Source of the DNA: Arthrobacter sp. B6
GTDB lineage: Bacteria > Actinomycetota > Actinomycetes > Actinomycetales > Micrococcaceae
Direction: 5' to 3'
Assembly: GCF_001663775.1 (NCBI RefSeq)
Contig: NZ_KV467168.1
Coordinates: 1,409,408-1,473,407 of the forward strand
Length of the DNA stretch: 64,000 nt
Part shown: piece after piece, positions 17,758 to 27,384 of the stretch
Numbering within the stretch: position 1 is the first letter of the stretch
How the letters are laid out: the number at the start of each line of letters is the position of its first letter
The notes under the pieces: model-generated
What the model was told of the DNA's origin: nothing
Databases searched by the model: none
Seen by the model: the letters and a program-made list of their open reading frames with translations, nothing else
Program-made: the position numbers and the translations under genes

Positions 17758-18671
17758 CACCGCACCTCACTGCCGTCGCTGTCGCTGTAATGGCGCAGGA
17801 ACAGTGACTCCAGCGACGGCGGTGCGGCTGTGAGTCCGCTGATGCCCGGCTCGGCGATGCCGGCCAGGACGGCACCGAGGTCGGCAGCGTCCGCCTCGAA
17901 CTCGGCGGCGGCGCCGTCGACGCTGACCCCGTACGTGCCGGGCAGCGCCGCCAGCCGTGCCGGATCCGCCAGGCCGGTGACCCGGAAATGCGTCCGTTTG
18001 AGGTGCCGGAGTTCGCCCAGGGTCCCGGTCTCCACCGCGGTTCCGGACCGGATGATGGTGATCCGGTCACACAGCTGTTCGACCTCGCTGAGTATGTGGC
18101 TGGAGAGCAGGACTGTGGCCCCGTCCCTGCTGACGCGCCGGATCTGGTGGCGGAACACCGCATCCATCAGGGGGTCCAGGCCGGCGCTGGGCTCATCCAG
18201 CAAATACAGGCGGGCGGGGCGGGCAAATGCGGCGATCAGGGCGACCTTCTGCCGGTTGCCTTTTGAGTAGGTCCGGGCCTTTTTCCGCGGGTCGAACTCG
18301 AACTCCTCGATGAGTTGGGCTCGAAGCTTTGCGTCGGCGCCGCCGCGCAGGCCGGTGAGCAGATCGATGACTTCCCCGCCGGAAAGGTTCGGCCACAAAC
18401 TCACATCTCCGGGGACGTAGGCGATGTCCTGATGGGTCCCGACGGGATCGGCCCAGGGATCCAGCCCGAACACCCGGGCCGTGCCGGCCGTCGGGCGGAT
18501 GAGACCCAGGAGTATCCTCAGTGTGGTGGATTTGCCCGCACCGTTGGGGCCCAGGAATCCGTGGACTTCCCCGGCGGCGACGCTCAGGCCCAGGCCGTCC
18601 AGTGCCCGGGTCCTGCCAAAGTCTTTGACCAGGCCAAGAGTCTCAATGACAGGTTCTGCTGCTGCATTCAC
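17757..18671 (-). CDS. ABC exporter ATP-binding protein
   Basis: A 304-residue nucleotide-binding subunit. Walker A is GPNGAGKST, the signature is the variant YSKGNRQKV used by DrrA-like drug exporters, and Walker B with catalytic Glu is LYLLDEPSAGLDP. The H-loop is SSHILSEVE. The C-terminal 90 residues form the accessory domain of this subfamily. I place the start at GTG 18671 because GAGGAG lies 10 nt upstream; the open frame extends to 18737 but without a ribosome site. The stop overlaps the permease start, so the two are one operon. Confidence 0.9.
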   Translation of the reverse strand: MNAAAEPVIETLGLVKDFGRTRALDGLGLSVAAGEVHGFLGPNGAGKSTTLRILLGLIRPTAGTARVFGLDPWADPVGTHQDIAYVPGDVSLWPNLSGGEVIDLLTGLRGGADAKLRAQLIEEFEFDPRKKARTYSKGNRQKVALIAAFARPARLYLLDEPSAGLDPLMDAVFRHQIRRVSRDGATVLLSSHILSEVEQLCDRITIIRSGTAVETGTLGELRHLKRTHFRVTGLADPARLAALPGTYGVSVDGAAAEFEADAADLGAVLAGIAEPGISGLTAAPPSLESLFLRHYSDSDGSEVR

Positions 18672-18867
18672 GAGCCGTCCGCTCCTCGGGTCATCACGTG
18701 AACGTCCGAGGCGGCCGCCGGGACGTTCCGCAGGCATTGCCTACGGGCCGACCAGGCTTCCCGGCTCTCCGATCCACAGCTTACAAGCACCTGATCGGGC
18801 GAGGAAGAGACCGCTGGCCCGCACCTTCCTGGTGAGGGGGTTTCGGTGTGTTCGGTAGTGTCAGGTC

Positions 18868-20169
18868 ATGGACAGCGGCACTTTGGTCAATTTCCTTTGG
18901 GTTCTCCTCTTTGTGCTGGTGGGCGGAGTGTTTGCCGGCACGGAGTTGGCGCTGGTTTCCCTTCGCGAGAGCCAGGTCCGCCAGATCGAAAGAACGGGCA
19001 CGCGCGGGACCCGGATAGCCGCTTTGGCGCGGAATCCCAACCGCTTCCTCTCAACAGTCCAGATCGGCGTGACGCTATCGGGCTTCTTCTCCGCCGCGTA
19101 TGGTGCCGCCACGATTGCCCCGGATGTGGAGCCCCTTCTGGAGGCGGCGGGGTTGGGATCTTCGGCTGAACCTGTGGCCTTTATCGGCATGACGCTGCTG
19201 GTGGCTTATCTTTCGCTGGTGCTGGGTGAGCTGGTGCCCAAAAGACTTGCCATGCAAAGCGCTGTTGGCTTCACGAAGGTTCTGGCGCCCCCGCTGATCA
19301 TCCTTTCGCAAATCATGCGGCCCGTCGTTTGGCTGCTGTCGGTTTCAACCAATGTGGTGGTCAGGCTCTTCGGCGGTGATCCCCACGCGAAGCAGGAGGG
19401 CGTCAGCTCGGAGGAACTCTGGGACATGGTCGTGGAGAGCGACACGCTGGAAGAACACAGTCGCAACATCCTGACGGACGTGTTCGGGGCCGGGGACCGT
19501 TCGCTGCAGGAAGTCATGCGGCCACGCACTGAGGTGACCTTTATCGACGGCACCATGACCATCGCGGCCGCACGCAGCATGGTCCGGGACGGTCCGTTTT
19601 CCAGGTATCCGGTGATCGGGAAGTCCCCGGATGACGTCCTGGGTTTTGTCCACCTCCGCGACCTGATGTCCAGGGAACACGCGTATGACGACGGGATGGT
19701 GAAGGACATTGTCCGCGAGATTCTTCCGCTGCCGGGCACGAACAGGGTGCTGCCTTCGCTGTCCCGCATGCGCCGGCTGGGGCATCACATCGCGCTGGTG
19801 GTTGACGAATACGGCGGCACGGACGGCATCGTGACGCTGGAGGATCTGCTGGAGGAACTGGTGGGTGAAATCTACGACGAGTACGACGCCGGGGCCGACC
19901 ACGAGGACCGCATCAGCATCGCCAACGGGGCAGTGGACGTCGACGGCGGCCTGATCCTCCAGGAATTCGAGTCAGCCTCCGGCATCGCGCTGCCGGACGG
20001 CCACTATGAAACAGTGGCCGGGTTCGTCATGGACCGCCTCGGCCGCCTGCCGCAGGCAGGTGACCGGGTGGAGATATCCGGCCACGTGCTGACCGTCATC
20101 GCGATGGACCGGCTGCGCATCGCCCGGATCCGGGTGACGCCCGTCAGGGTAAAGCCCGACGACGGTTGA
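18868..20169 (+). CDS. CNNM/CorC-family membrane protein (DUF21-CBS-CBS-CorC_HlyC)
   Basis: The 433-residue protein has a DUF21 transmembrane domain (about 1-195; GVFAGTELALVSLRESQVRQI and GELVPKRLAMQ), a CBS pair (about 210-335; MRPRTEVTFIDG, FSRYPVIGKSPDDVLGFVH and VVDEYGGTDGIVTLEDLLEELVGEI) and a C-terminal CorC_HlyC domain. Family members are linked to Mg2+ or other divalent cation efflux; the old name 'hemolysin' is misleading. TAGTGT at 18856-18861 ends 6 nt before the ATG with no SD, so the mRNA may be leaderless. Two relatives lie just downstream on the other strand. Confidence 0.9.
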   Translation: MDSGTLVNFLWVLLFVLVGGVFAGTELALVSLRESQVRQIERTGTRGTRIAALARNPNRFLSTVQIGVTLSGFFSAAYGAATIAPDVEPLLEAAGLGSSAEPVAFIGMTLLVAYLSLVLGELVPKRLAMQSAVGFTKVLAPPLIILSQIMRPVVWLLSVSTNVVVRLFGGDPHAKQEGVSSEELWDMVVESDTLEEHSRNILTDVFGAGDRSLQEVMRPRTEVTFIDGTMTIAAARSMVRDGPFSRYPVIGKSPDDVLGFVHLRDLMSREHAYDDGMVKDIVREILPLPGTNRVLPSLSRMRRLGHHIALVVDEYGGTDGIVTLEDLLEELVGEIYDEYDAGADHEDRISIANGAVDVDGGLILQEFESASGIALPDGHYETVAGFVMDRLGRLPQAGDRVEISGHVLTVIAMDRLRIARIRVTPVRVKPDDG

Positions 20170-20170
20170 G

Positions 20171-20200
20171 CGGCCAGGGCGTTTAGGTCCGCCTTGGCCG
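20171..20200. terminator. Hairpin between convergent CNNM genes
   Basis: CGGCCAGGGCG (20171-20181) pairs with CGCCTTGGCCG (20190-20200) with one G-T pair, between the convergent stops at 20169 and 20210. It may terminate both messages. Confidence 0.5.
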
Positions 20201-20209
20201 CCCGTTCGG

Positions 20210-21250
20210 CTAGGCGCTGGTGGCGTCCTGCACTTCGCCCACCAGTTCCTCGATGATGTCCTCCAGGAAGAGCACGCCGGTGGTGTTGCCCTGGGCGTCG
20301 AAGACCCGGGCCACGTGGGCTCCGGTGCGGCGCATGGTGGCCAGCGCGTCCTCCAGTTCGCTGCCGCTGAAGGCCGACGCCAGGCGGCGGATCCGTTTCG
20401 CCGGCACAGGCTGGCTGAACTTCTCCGCGGATGTCAGGTCCATGACGTCCTTGAGGTGCAGGTAACCGGAAGGCGCGCCGTCTCCGTCGGTCAGGATGTA
20501 GCGGGAGTAGCCGTGCTGCGCCACGGCGCGCTGGATGTCCGCCGGCGTGGAGGATGCCGGAAGCAGGACCATCTCGGCGATGGGAACCTCCACGTCCGCC
20601 ACGGTCTTGGAGGTGAATTCGAAGGCGGCGGTCAGGGTGCCGCTGGCATCATCGAGCATGCCGTCCCTGGTGGACTGCTCCACGATGTTCGCCACCTCGT
20701 CCAGGGTGTAGGCACTGGTGGCCTCATCCTTGGGCTCCACCCGGAACAGCCGGAGGATGGAGTTCGCGATCCCGTTCAGCGTCCAGATCACCGGCTTGAA
20801 GATGCGGGCAACCATGACCAGCGGCGGGGCCAGGATCAGGGCTGCGCGCGTCGGTACGGAGAACGAGATGTTTTTGGGCACCATCTCCCCCAGGACCACG
20901 TGCAGGAAGGTCACCAGCAGCAAGGCTGTGATGAAGGCGATGATTCCGATGGCCTCGCCGGAGAGCGACGTCAGGCCGAGTGGTATCTCCAGCAGGTGGT
21001 GGATGGCCGGTTCGGAGACGTTCAGGATCACCAGGGAGCAGACGGTGATGCCCAGTTGGCTGGTGGCGAGCATGAGCGTGGCGTGTTCCATGGCCCAGAG
21101 CGTGGTTTTCGCGGCCTTGCTGCCGGCCTCGGCCTTGGGCTCGATCTGGGAACGCCGGGCGGAGATGACGGCGAATTCGGCACCGACGAAGAAGGCGTTG
21201 ACCACCAGGAGCACCACCAGCCAGATGATGCCGGGAAGGTATTCACTCAT
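20210..21250 (-). CDS. CNNM-family membrane protein, short form (DUF21-CBS)
   Basis: The 346-residue protein keeps the DUF21 domain (VNAFFVGAEFAVISARRSQIE; VVLGEMVPKNISFS) and a CBS pair (VLLPASSTPADIQRAVAQHGYSRY; LFLEDIIEELVGEVQD) but ends before the CorC_HlyC domain of its neighbours. Such two-domain forms are common as the second gene of tandem pairs, so this is not necessarily truncation. Its ATG overlaps the end of the upstream CNNM gene by 8 nt, so the two are translationally coupled and probably form a hetero-oligomer. Confidence 0.88.
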   Translation of the reverse strand: MSEYLPGIIWLVVLLVVNAFFVGAEFAVISARRSQIEPKAEAGSKAAKTTLWAMEHATLMLATSQLGITVCSLVILNVSEPAIHHLLEIPLGLTSLSGEAIGIIAFITALLLVTFLHVVLGEMVPKNISFSVPTRAALILAPPLVMVARIFKPVIWTLNGIANSILRLFRVEPKDEATSAYTLDEVANIVEQSTRDGMLDDASGTLTAAFEFTSKTVADVEVPIAEMVLLPASSTPADIQRAVAQHGYSRYILTDGDGAPSGYLHLKDVMDLTSAEKFSQPVPAKRIRRLASAFSGSELEDALATMRRTGAHVARVFDAQGNTTGVLFLEDIIEELVGEVQDATSA

Positions 21251-22604
21251 GGGTCAGCTCCTGCGTGAGGTTGTCGATGATCCGGTCGTGCGCGCTCTTG
21301 GACGGTTCCTGAGATTCATCCGGGGTGAAACGCAGGCGCTCCACATGGGTGCCCACGACCCGTTCAACACGCAGGATTCCGCCGTTCACGGTGACTTCAT
21401 CGCCGAGTTCGGGGATGCGGTCCAGCTGGTCTGTGACGAAGCCGGCGAGGGTGTCGTACTCTTCGCCGTCGGGCACGGTGATGCCGGTCCTGTCCAGGAG
21501 TTCGTCGGGCCTCAGCGAAGCGTCGAACGTGATGGAGCGGCCGGTGCGGACCACACCGGTCCGAGCGCGGTCGTGTTCGTCCTCAAGCTCGCCGACGATT
21601 TCCTCCACTAGGTCCTCAAGGGTGACGATGCCGGCGGTTCCGCCGTGCTCGTCGGCGACGATGGCCACCTGGAGGCCTTGCTTGCGCAGCAGGACCAGCA
21701 GGGTATCTACGCCCATGGATTCGGGCACCCGAAGCGGGTCAATCATCAGCTGTGAGGCGGTCACGCTCGCTCGGTCTTCCAGGGCAACGGCGAACGCCTG
21801 CTTCAGGTGCAGGACACCCTGGACGTCGTCGCGGTCCCGGCCGATGACGGGGAATCGGGAGTATCCGGTGGAAGTGGCGAGGGCGACAATCTCCTCCGCG
21901 GTGTCATCTTCGTTCACCGCAGTCATCCGGACCCGGGGTGTCATCACGTCGGCCGCTGCGTGGTCTGAGAAGCGAAGCGTCCGGTGGAGCAGAACCGCGT
22001 GGTCCTGGTCCAGGACGCCCTCAAGCGCTGACCGGCGCACCAGGGAACTGAGCTCCTCGGCGCTGCGGGCCCCGGAGAGCTCTTCCTTCGGCTCGATCCC
22101 GAACGACCTGATGATCTTGTTGGCGGTGTTGTTGAACAGCAGAATGATGGGCTTGAACACCGCGGTGAAGAGGGCCTGGAACGGAATAACGACCTTGGCC
22201 GTCGCCAGCGGAAGCGCCAGGGCGAAGTTCTTAGGCACCAGCTCGCCAATCACCATGGAAAAGACGGTGGCGATGAAGATGCCCACCACAGCGCCTACCC
22301 CCGGCACAACGGCCTCAGGCAGGCCGGCGGCAAGGAACGGCCCGCGCAGCAGCGAACTGATGGCCGGTTCGAAGGTGTAGCCGGTAAGCAGGGTGGTCAG
22401 CGTAATACCCAGCTGCGCACTGGAAAGGTGCGTCGAGGTGATCTTCAGGGCCTTGATCGTCGGGCCCAGGCGCTTCTCGCCACGGGCCTGGCGGGCTTCC
22501 AGATCGTTACGGTCCAGGTTCACCAGCGCGAACTCGGAGGCGACAAACAACCCCGTGCCGACGGTGAGGATGAGACCGATCCCGATCATGATCCATTCAT
22601 ACAT
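21243..22604 (-). CDS. CNNM/CorC-family membrane protein, full-length
   Basis: The 453-residue protein has DUF21 (about 1-200; GTGLFVASEFALVNLDRNDLE; GELVPKNFALAL), two CBS domains (MTPRVRMTAVNEDDTAEEI; YSRFPVIGRDRDDVQGVLH; VADEHGGTAGIVTLEDLVEE) and CorC_HlyC (TGITVPDGEEYDTLAGFV). GAGAGGGG lies 7 nt upstream of the ATG at 22604. It is first in a two-gene operon with the short CNNM protein. Role in divalent cation homeostasis is inferred from the family. Confidence 0.9.
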   Translation of the reverse strand: MYEWIMIGIGLILTVGTGLFVASEFALVNLDRNDLEARQARGEKRLGPTIKALKITSTHLSSAQLGITLTTLLTGYTFEPAISSLLRGPFLAAGLPEAVVPGVGAVVGIFIATVFSMVIGELVPKNFALALPLATAKVVIPFQALFTAVFKPIILLFNNTANKIIRSFGIEPKEELSGARSAEELSSLVRRSALEGVLDQDHAVLLHRTLRFSDHAAADVMTPRVRMTAVNEDDTAEEIVALATSTGYSRFPVIGRDRDDVQGVLHLKQAFAVALEDRASVTASQLMIDPLRVPESMGVDTLLVLLRKQGLQVAIVADEHGGTAGIVTLEDLVEEIVGELEDEHDRARTGVVRTGRSITFDASLRPDELLDRTGITVPDGEEYDTLAGFVTDQLDRIPELGDEVTVNGGILRVERVVGTHVERLRFTPDESQEPSKSAHDRIIDNLTQELTHE

Positions 22605-22753
22605 TCGGGCGCCCCTCTCCCGCGTTGGCCGGTAAACCGGTCAGAAGGTTGAGGGGCAAGGGCATATGTGAAGGAGGGTCATCCATAGTGCCATCAATTC
22701 TACCGGTTCCGGTTTACTGCTTTTACAGCGCGGTGCCGCCTCTAAGATGAGTC

Positions 22754-23644
22754 ATGGACTTCGAGTCGGCGCTCTGGACGGTTGCAGGGGCCGGGCTGAT
22801 ATTGCTGATGCTCGCCGACGTCTTCCACACGCTCCTGTATCCGCACGGTTCCGGTCCTGTGGGCCGGACCATCATGCGGGGATTCTGGCTGGTGTCGAAA
22901 GGATTGCGGGGCAGTGGCTCCACCATCGCAGCACCATTGGCCATGGCCGCCGTCATCGGCGCCTGGGCAGGTTTGGCGGCAATCGGCTGGGCACTGCTGT
23001 ACCTCCCCCATCTGCCGGGGGGCTTTGTTTACGGACCCGGGGTTCCCCAGCGCGGCGACTTTGCTGAAGCGCTCTACATCTCCCTTGTCAGTCTTTCCAC
23101 CGTGGGCTTCGGTGACGTGGTGCCGGCGGATCCGATGCTCAGGCTTGCAGTGGCACTCCAAGCAGTCACCGGATTCGGGCTGTTAACGGCGACGGTCTCC
23201 TGGATTCTGCAGACCTACCCGGCCCTCAGCCGCCGCCGGGCACTGGCCCACCAGCTGAACCTTTTCAGGGAAGCTGCGGGACCAGCGGGCGTATCTTCAC
23301 TGGATCCGCGACACGCGGCCGGGCTACTGGAAGCAATGGCCGGAAATGTGGCTTCAGTGAGCATAGACCTGCTTTCGTTCCACGAAACCTATTACTTCCA
23401 CGAAGCTGCGCAGCGGGGATCCCTGCCAGCCACGGTTGCCTACGCCCACCGGCTGGCCTCCGAGGCCCAGGGCAGCGAAAGCTCCGAACTCCAGTTCGCT
23501 GGACGGATGCTGCATGCGGCGCTGGACGACCTCGCGGATGTGCTTCGAGGCAAGTTCGGCCATTCGGGATCAACGTCTTCCGCGGTATTCGACAGCTACG
23601 AGCTGCACCACAGGCGCCGGCGGCGGGAGGAACCGGGCAGATAG
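22754..23644 (+). CDS. Two-TM-type potassium channel with long cytoplasmic tail
   Basis: The 296-residue protein has hydrophobic helices at about 8-28, 55-80 and 130-155. The K+ selectivity filter TVGFGD lies in the pore loop SLVSLSTVGFGDVVPADP. The C-terminal 140 residues are soluble and helical but show no RCK dinucleotide motif, so it is not a KtrA/MthK-type channel. The function is K+ passage; gating is unknown. TAAGAT at 22743-22748 ends 5 nt before the ATG, suggesting a leaderless mRNA. The gene is divergent from the CNNM operon and precedes nhaA, in keeping with ion homeostasis. Confidence 0.85.
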   Translation: MDFESALWTVAGAGLILLMLADVFHTLLYPHGSGPVGRTIMRGFWLVSKGLRGSGSTIAAPLAMAAVIGAWAGLAAIGWALLYLPHLPGGFVYGPGVPQRGDFAEALYISLVSLSTVGFGDVVPADPMLRLAVALQAVTGFGLLTATVSWILQTYPALSRRRALAHQLNLFREAAGPAGVSSLDPRHAAGLLEAMAGNVASVSIDLLSFHETYYFHEAAQRGSLPATVAYAHRLASEAQGSESSELQFAGRMLHAALDDLADVLRGKFGHSGSTSSAVFDSYELHHRRRRREEPGR

Positions 23645-23732
23645 CCGGGACCGGTTCGCGTAGACTTGCTCGAAGGTGAGCCGGGAAGTCTGGTCGGCAT
23701 GTGTACTTGTGGACCCAACGTTTAGGACCTTC

Positions 23733-25076
23733 ATGAACGAGAATCGCCCTGCCCCTCCGCGCCCTTCCGTCCTCGGACGCGGGAGTTACTCCGAGGTACT
23801 TCGTGTCGGAGAGATCCTGCGGAAGGAAACGGTCGGCGGCATCCTGCTGGTAGCTGCCGCCGCCGTCGCCATTATCTGGGCCAACTCACCAGCTTCGGAC
23901 AGCTACTTCGCGTTGCGCGACTTCAAGGTCGGCTACGAGCCCTGGCACCTTGAACTCAGCCTGGGGGCTTGGGCAGCGGACGGCCTTCTGGCGATCTTCT
24001 TTTTCCTCGTGGGTTTGGAGCTCAAACGGGAGTTCGTCGCCGGAGACCTCCGGCAGTTGAGTAAGTCCATCGTCCCGATCACAGCGGCAGCCGGGGGTGT
24101 GGTTGTTCCGGCAGTGATCTACACGGTGATCAACCTGACCAGCCCCGAGACCCTGCGCGGATGGGCCATTCCCACAGCCACGGACATCGCGTTTGCCGTC
24201 GCGGTTCTGGCGATCATCGGTTCACACCTCCCCAGCGCCCTGCGGATCTTCCTGCTGACCCTTGCCGTGGTGGATGACCTGTTGGCGATCAGCATCATCG
24301 CGCTGTTCTACTCCAGCGACATTGAGGTCTCCCCGCTGCTCTTCGCGCTGATCCCCCTGGCGGCCTATACCTTTCTGGCGCAGAAATACCGCCGGTTCTT
24401 TGGGACCAATCCCCTGGCTCCCTGGGTGATCCTGCTTCCCCTCGGAATGGTCGTTTGGGCGCTTGTGCACGCTTCCGGGATCCACGCCACGGTTGCCGGT
24501 GTCCTGCTTGGCTTCGCCGTTCCCGTCCTCCGTTCGCAAGCCAGCGGAGGACCGGGCGCCGGGCCGGGCCTGGCTGAGATCTTTGAACACCGCTTCAGGC
24601 CGATTTCGGCAGGCGTAGCGGTTCCCATCTTCGCGTTCTTCTCGGCCGGCGTAGCCGTTGGCGGGTGGGACGGCCTGATGTCCGCCCTGACTGATCCTGT
24701 TGCCCTGGGCATCATCGTTGCCCTTGTTGCAGGCAAGCCCATAGGCATTATGGGAATCACCTGGCTCCTGACGAAGGTGACCAGGGCGTCCCTGGACAAG
24801 TCGTTGAAGTGGATCGATGTCTTCGGGGTTTCGCTCCTCGCCGGGATCGGGTTTACCGTCTCCCTTCTCGTGGCCGAACTGAGCTTCGGTCCGAGCAGTG
24901 ACCACGATGACCACGCCAAGGTGGCCATCCTCACGGCATCAGTGATAGCCGCACTCCTGGCGGCGGTAGTACTGAGCACCCGGAACCGCTACTACCGCGT
25001 TGCGGAAGCCGAAGAGAAAGTCGACGCCAACGACGACGGCATCCCGGACGTTTACCAGCACGACCAGCGCCCTTAA
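23733..25076 (+). CDS. nhaA: Na+/H+ antiporter NhaA
   Basis: The 447-residue protein matches NhaA along its length: [25 protein letters not shown] at TM1, and [18 protein letters not shown]. The ion-binding region is [13 protein letters not shown] followed by [12 protein letters not shown], with the paired aspartates of TM5. C-terminal [15 protein letters not shown] is typical of TM11. A charged tail follows ([18 protein letters not shown]). The ATG at 23733 has AGGAC upstream; a GTG at 23676 gives 19 more residues without support. A TAGACT -10 lies at 23661-23666. It exports Na+ for protons at high pH or salt, fitting the nearby betaine and ion genes. Confidence 0.95.
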   Translation: MNENRPAPPRPSVLGRGSYSEVLRVGEILRKETVGGILLVAAAAVAIIWANSPASDSYFALRDFKVGYEPWHLELSLGAWAADGLLAIFFFLVGLELKREFVAGDLRQLSKSIVPITAAAGGVVVPAVIYTVINLTSPETLRGWAIPTATDIAFAVAVLAIIGSHLPSALRIFLLTLAVVDDLLAISIIALFYSSDIEVSPLLFALIPLAAYTFLAQKYRRFFGTNPLAPWVILLPLGMVVWALVHASGIHATVAGVLLGFAVPVLRSQASGGPGAGPGLAEIFEHRFRPISAGVAVPIFAFFSAGVAVGGWDGLMSALTDPVALGIIVALVAGKPIGIMGITWLLTKVTRASLDKSLKWIDVFGVSLLAGIGFTVSLLVAELSFGPSSDHDDHAKVAILTASVIAALLAAVVLSTRNRYYRVAEAEEKVDANDDGIPDVYQHDQRP

Positions 25077-25124
25077 GCCCAGGCTTGGCCACGCACGCGT
25101 ATGCAACTTGGCAGCGCCGACCCA

Positions 25125-25424
25125 TCACTCGGGCGGCTGTACGGGCGGGTTCCCAGCCTCCTCTTCGACGAGGGTCTTGAGGTTTGTGAGTTCCTTGCGT
25201 GCTTCTGAACCGCTCAGGATGGCGCGTTTAATCAGCTTGCCAACGAGGCCCAGCCCACGGGGCCAGTGTGTTTTGGCGAGAAGCTGCATCTGAGTGCCGC
25301 CGGCTTCGGACAGAAGGCGCGTATCGACGTCGAACTTCAGTCCGAAGTAGGATCCACACTGAGTGTTCGAGGGTGCCCAGGTTGCCTCCTCATCTCCTGC
25401 GGGCCAAGCCCGCGCGGGCACCAT
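25125..25424 (-). pseudogene. SRPBCC-family C-terminal remnant
   Basis: The 99-codon frame from 25424 contains, from about codon 14, a stretch like the last 70-80 residues of polyketide-cyclase/SRPBCC proteins: CGSYFGLKFDVDTRLL, then QLLAKTHWPRGLGLVGKLI and ARKELTNLKTLVEEEA, the long C-terminal helix. The N-terminal half of the fold is missing: only 44 bp separate the frame from the convergently unrelated VOC gene stop, and the first codons (MVPARAWPAG) do not fit the family. No SD is seen. I read it as a 5'-truncated gene, but a very short real protein cannot be excluded. Confidence 0.5.
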
Positions 25425-25468
25425 GCTCGCGCGGGCTGCCGGCGGCCAGCGCCGACGTCGTACTGTTC

Positions 25469-25849
25469 CTACTTCCGCTGGGTGATGTTGAGGATGTTCC
25501 CCTCAGTGTCCAGGAACCAGGCGGCCTTCCCCCACTCACTGTCGGCAATGCCGTTCTCGGTCTTCAGCCCGGGCTGGTCGTAATCTTCGAAAACGACGCC
25601 ACGGCCCCGAAGCTCCTCAACTTCGCGGTCGAAATCATCCGTGTCCCAGCCCATCTGGGTGTTCTTGGCCGTGCCGGCGTTGTCCGTCTGGTAGATCATG
25701 AAGCCAGTGCCGTTTGCGCACTGGTAGATCAGGGCCTCGTCCTCCATGGTCTGGGCCGGCTCGAGTCCCAGCTTGTCGCTGTAGAAGGCCTTCGCCCTGT
25801 TGATGTCCTTCGCGGGAAGGACAGCCATGACGGGTGCATTGTTGAGCAT
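25469..25849 (-). CDS. VOC-superfamily (glyoxalase/bleomycin-resistance-like) protein
   Basis: The 126-residue protein has the paired beta-alpha-beta-beta-beta modules of the vicinal oxygen chelate fold: MAVLPAKDINRAKAFYSDKLGLEP at the start and KAAWFLDTEGNILNITQ at the end. Candidate metal ligands of classical glyoxalases are only partly kept (a Glu/Asp near the end; no early His), so the enzyme class is open. AGAGGAAATC precedes the ATG at 25849. It appears monocistronic. Confidence 0.85.
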   Translation of the reverse strand: MLNNAPVMAVLPAKDINRAKAFYSDKLGLEPAQTMEDEALIYQCANGTGFMIYQTDNAGTAKNTQMGWDTDDFDREVEELRGRGVVFEDYDQPGLKTENGIADSEWGKAAWFLDTEGNILNITQRK

Positions 25850-26072
25850 GATGATTTCCTCTGCGCTGAGATATGGCGTTGATGGCGATGCTCTCCCCCG
25901 GGTGCCGGCCCCGGAACGTGCTTGTCCGGTGCCGCGTGGCCGCCCGTTCCGCCGAGTGCCGGGGCGGCCACCTGGGACCCTGCGACGCCCCGCCAGCCTT
26001 CACGGCACGAGGGTCCCCGAAGCTTATGTGGCCATTATGGAACCGAATTGCGGCTACGGAAATAGGGGATTT

Positions 26073-26585
26073 CTACTGCCCGCGATGCGGGTCCAAGCCC
26101 TTCGCGTACGCCGCCTGCCCGACGTGCTGGAGGCAGTCGGCAATGGTGCTGACCAGCCGTACGCCGAGGGTGACGGGCGGGTCCCATCGGGTGTCGACGA
26201 CGCGGTCCAGGTCGCCGTCGTCGAGCGTCTGCAGGAACGCGACGGTCTGCCGGTGGACCGCATCGTAGTACTCCAGCAGCAGCTCCGGGCTTGCCTTGAC
26301 GGCGTCCACCTGTTCGGTGGAGTGGCCGTAGCCTGTGTCGCGGGCACGCAGGGGCAGGTCGAAACGGGCCACAAATCCCTGCGCCGTCCAAACCTGTTCG
26401 ACGCCGGCGGCGGAGCCCACCTGTGCGTCCTCCACGCGGCCCAGGTGCCAGATCAGCCACGCGATTGAGTTCCCGGTGCCGGCCGGGCGGCGGACCAGCG
26501 ACCCGTCGTCGAGCCCCTCAAGAATGGCTTCAACGGTCTCGCGGATCCGGCCAAAGGCGTCCAGCAGGAGTTCACTCGTTTTCAT
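26073..26585 (-). CDS. DinB-family protein, probable mycothiol-dependent transferase (DUF664)
   Basis: The 170-residue four-helix protein carries NSIAWLIWHLGRVEDAQV and DRVVDTRWDPPVTLGVRLVSTIADCLQHVGQAAYAKG, matching the DinB/DUF664 family. Histidines at WHLGR, TGYGHSTEQ and QHVGQ are the expected metal ligands. In actinobacteria this family includes mycothiol S-transferases that detoxify electrophiles. AAAGGGGACCCG precedes the ATG. Function inferred from family only. Confidence 0.85.
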   Translation of the reverse strand: MKTSELLLDAFGRIRETVEAILEGLDDGSLVRRPAGTGNSIAWLIWHLGRVEDAQVGSAAGVEQVWTAQGFVARFDLPLRARDTGYGHSTEQVDAVKASPELLLEYYDAVHRQTVAFLQTLDDGDLDRVVDTRWDPPVTLGVRLVSTIADCLQHVGQAAYAKGLDPHRGQ

Positions 26586-26776
26586 CGGGTCCCCTTTGAG
26601 CTCGGCCTGCTATTGGATCTCCGCGCTCGGCCAAGGAATCGTCAACGGTGCCCATGCCGGCCATTCTATTCCTGAGCATGCTGTTGACGGCTGCCGGCGC
26701 TTAGAGTTTCTGATTGCCGGGGGCGCCGCGGCTTGGGATACTTCCAGCACATACCACCTCCTCCAGGACTGAAGCC

Positions 26777-27172
26777 ATGGACTACGTCAAAGACCCCCGC
26801 GTTGACCAGTACATCGACGCCCTTCCGGCCTGGCAGCAGGACATCTGCCACAGCATCCGGGACCTGGTCCACACCGCCGATCCCGACGTCGAGGAAACCA
26901 TCAAACGAACCGTCCAGCCGTACTTCGTCCTGCAGGGCAACGTTATTGCCCTCCTCGCCGCGAAGGACCACGTCAACGTTTTCCTGTATGACGGCGGCAT
27001 CACCCCGGATCCGCACAACATCATCACCGGCGGGCACGGCAACAAAACCGGCCGCACGATTGCGATCCACGAGGGTGATTCCGTGAATGAGGAAGCACTG
27101 GTGGAGCTGTTCCGGGCGATTATCGCCAACAACCGCGCCGGCGGCTGGCGAAAGCTCAAGCAGCCGGAGTAG
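26777..27172 (+). CDS. DUF1801-family protein
   Basis: The 131-residue protein fits DUF1801: YIDALPAWQQDICHSIRDLVH, then DVEETIKRTVQPYFVLQGNVIALLAAKDHVNVFLYDGG and a final basic helix (NNRAGGWRKLKQPE). The fold resembles the YdhG/frataxin-like domain; function is unknown. The ATG at 26777 begins the conserved region; the frame is open for 63 nt further upstream without a ribosome site. A stem-loop with T-run follows at 27233-27305. Confidence 0.82.
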   Translation: MDYVKDPRVDQYIDALPAWQQDICHSIRDLVHTADPDVEETIKRTVQPYFVLQGNVIALLAAKDHVNVFLYDGGITPDPHNIITGGHGNKTGRTIAIHEGDSVNEEALVELFRAIIANNRAGGWRKLKQPE

Positions 27173-27232
27173 GTGCAGGGCGTTTCAGTTCCACTGGCAC
27201 CGAATGCCAATGGGCGTGCATATCGTCCGTCG

Positions 27233-27305
27233 CGGGGCACTTTGGCGCCGTGGGCGTCGCAAATGACGACGCGGCCGGCGTGTCCGTGTCGAAGTGCCCC
27301 GTTTT
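27233..27305 (+). terminator. Branched hairpin with T-run after the DUF1801 gene
   Basis: CGGGGCACTT (27233-27242) pairs with AAGTGCCCCG (27292-27301), followed by TTTT. Inside lies a second stem, GCGTCG/CGACGC, around CAAATGA. This looks like a multi-branched terminator. Confidence 0.55.
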
Positions 27306-27384
27306 GGGGGCCCACTCCTCGCCACCGCCAGGCAGGACAGTGTGAGGTGCCGGACATTACTTGCCTCCCGCGCAGCCAGCCCCG

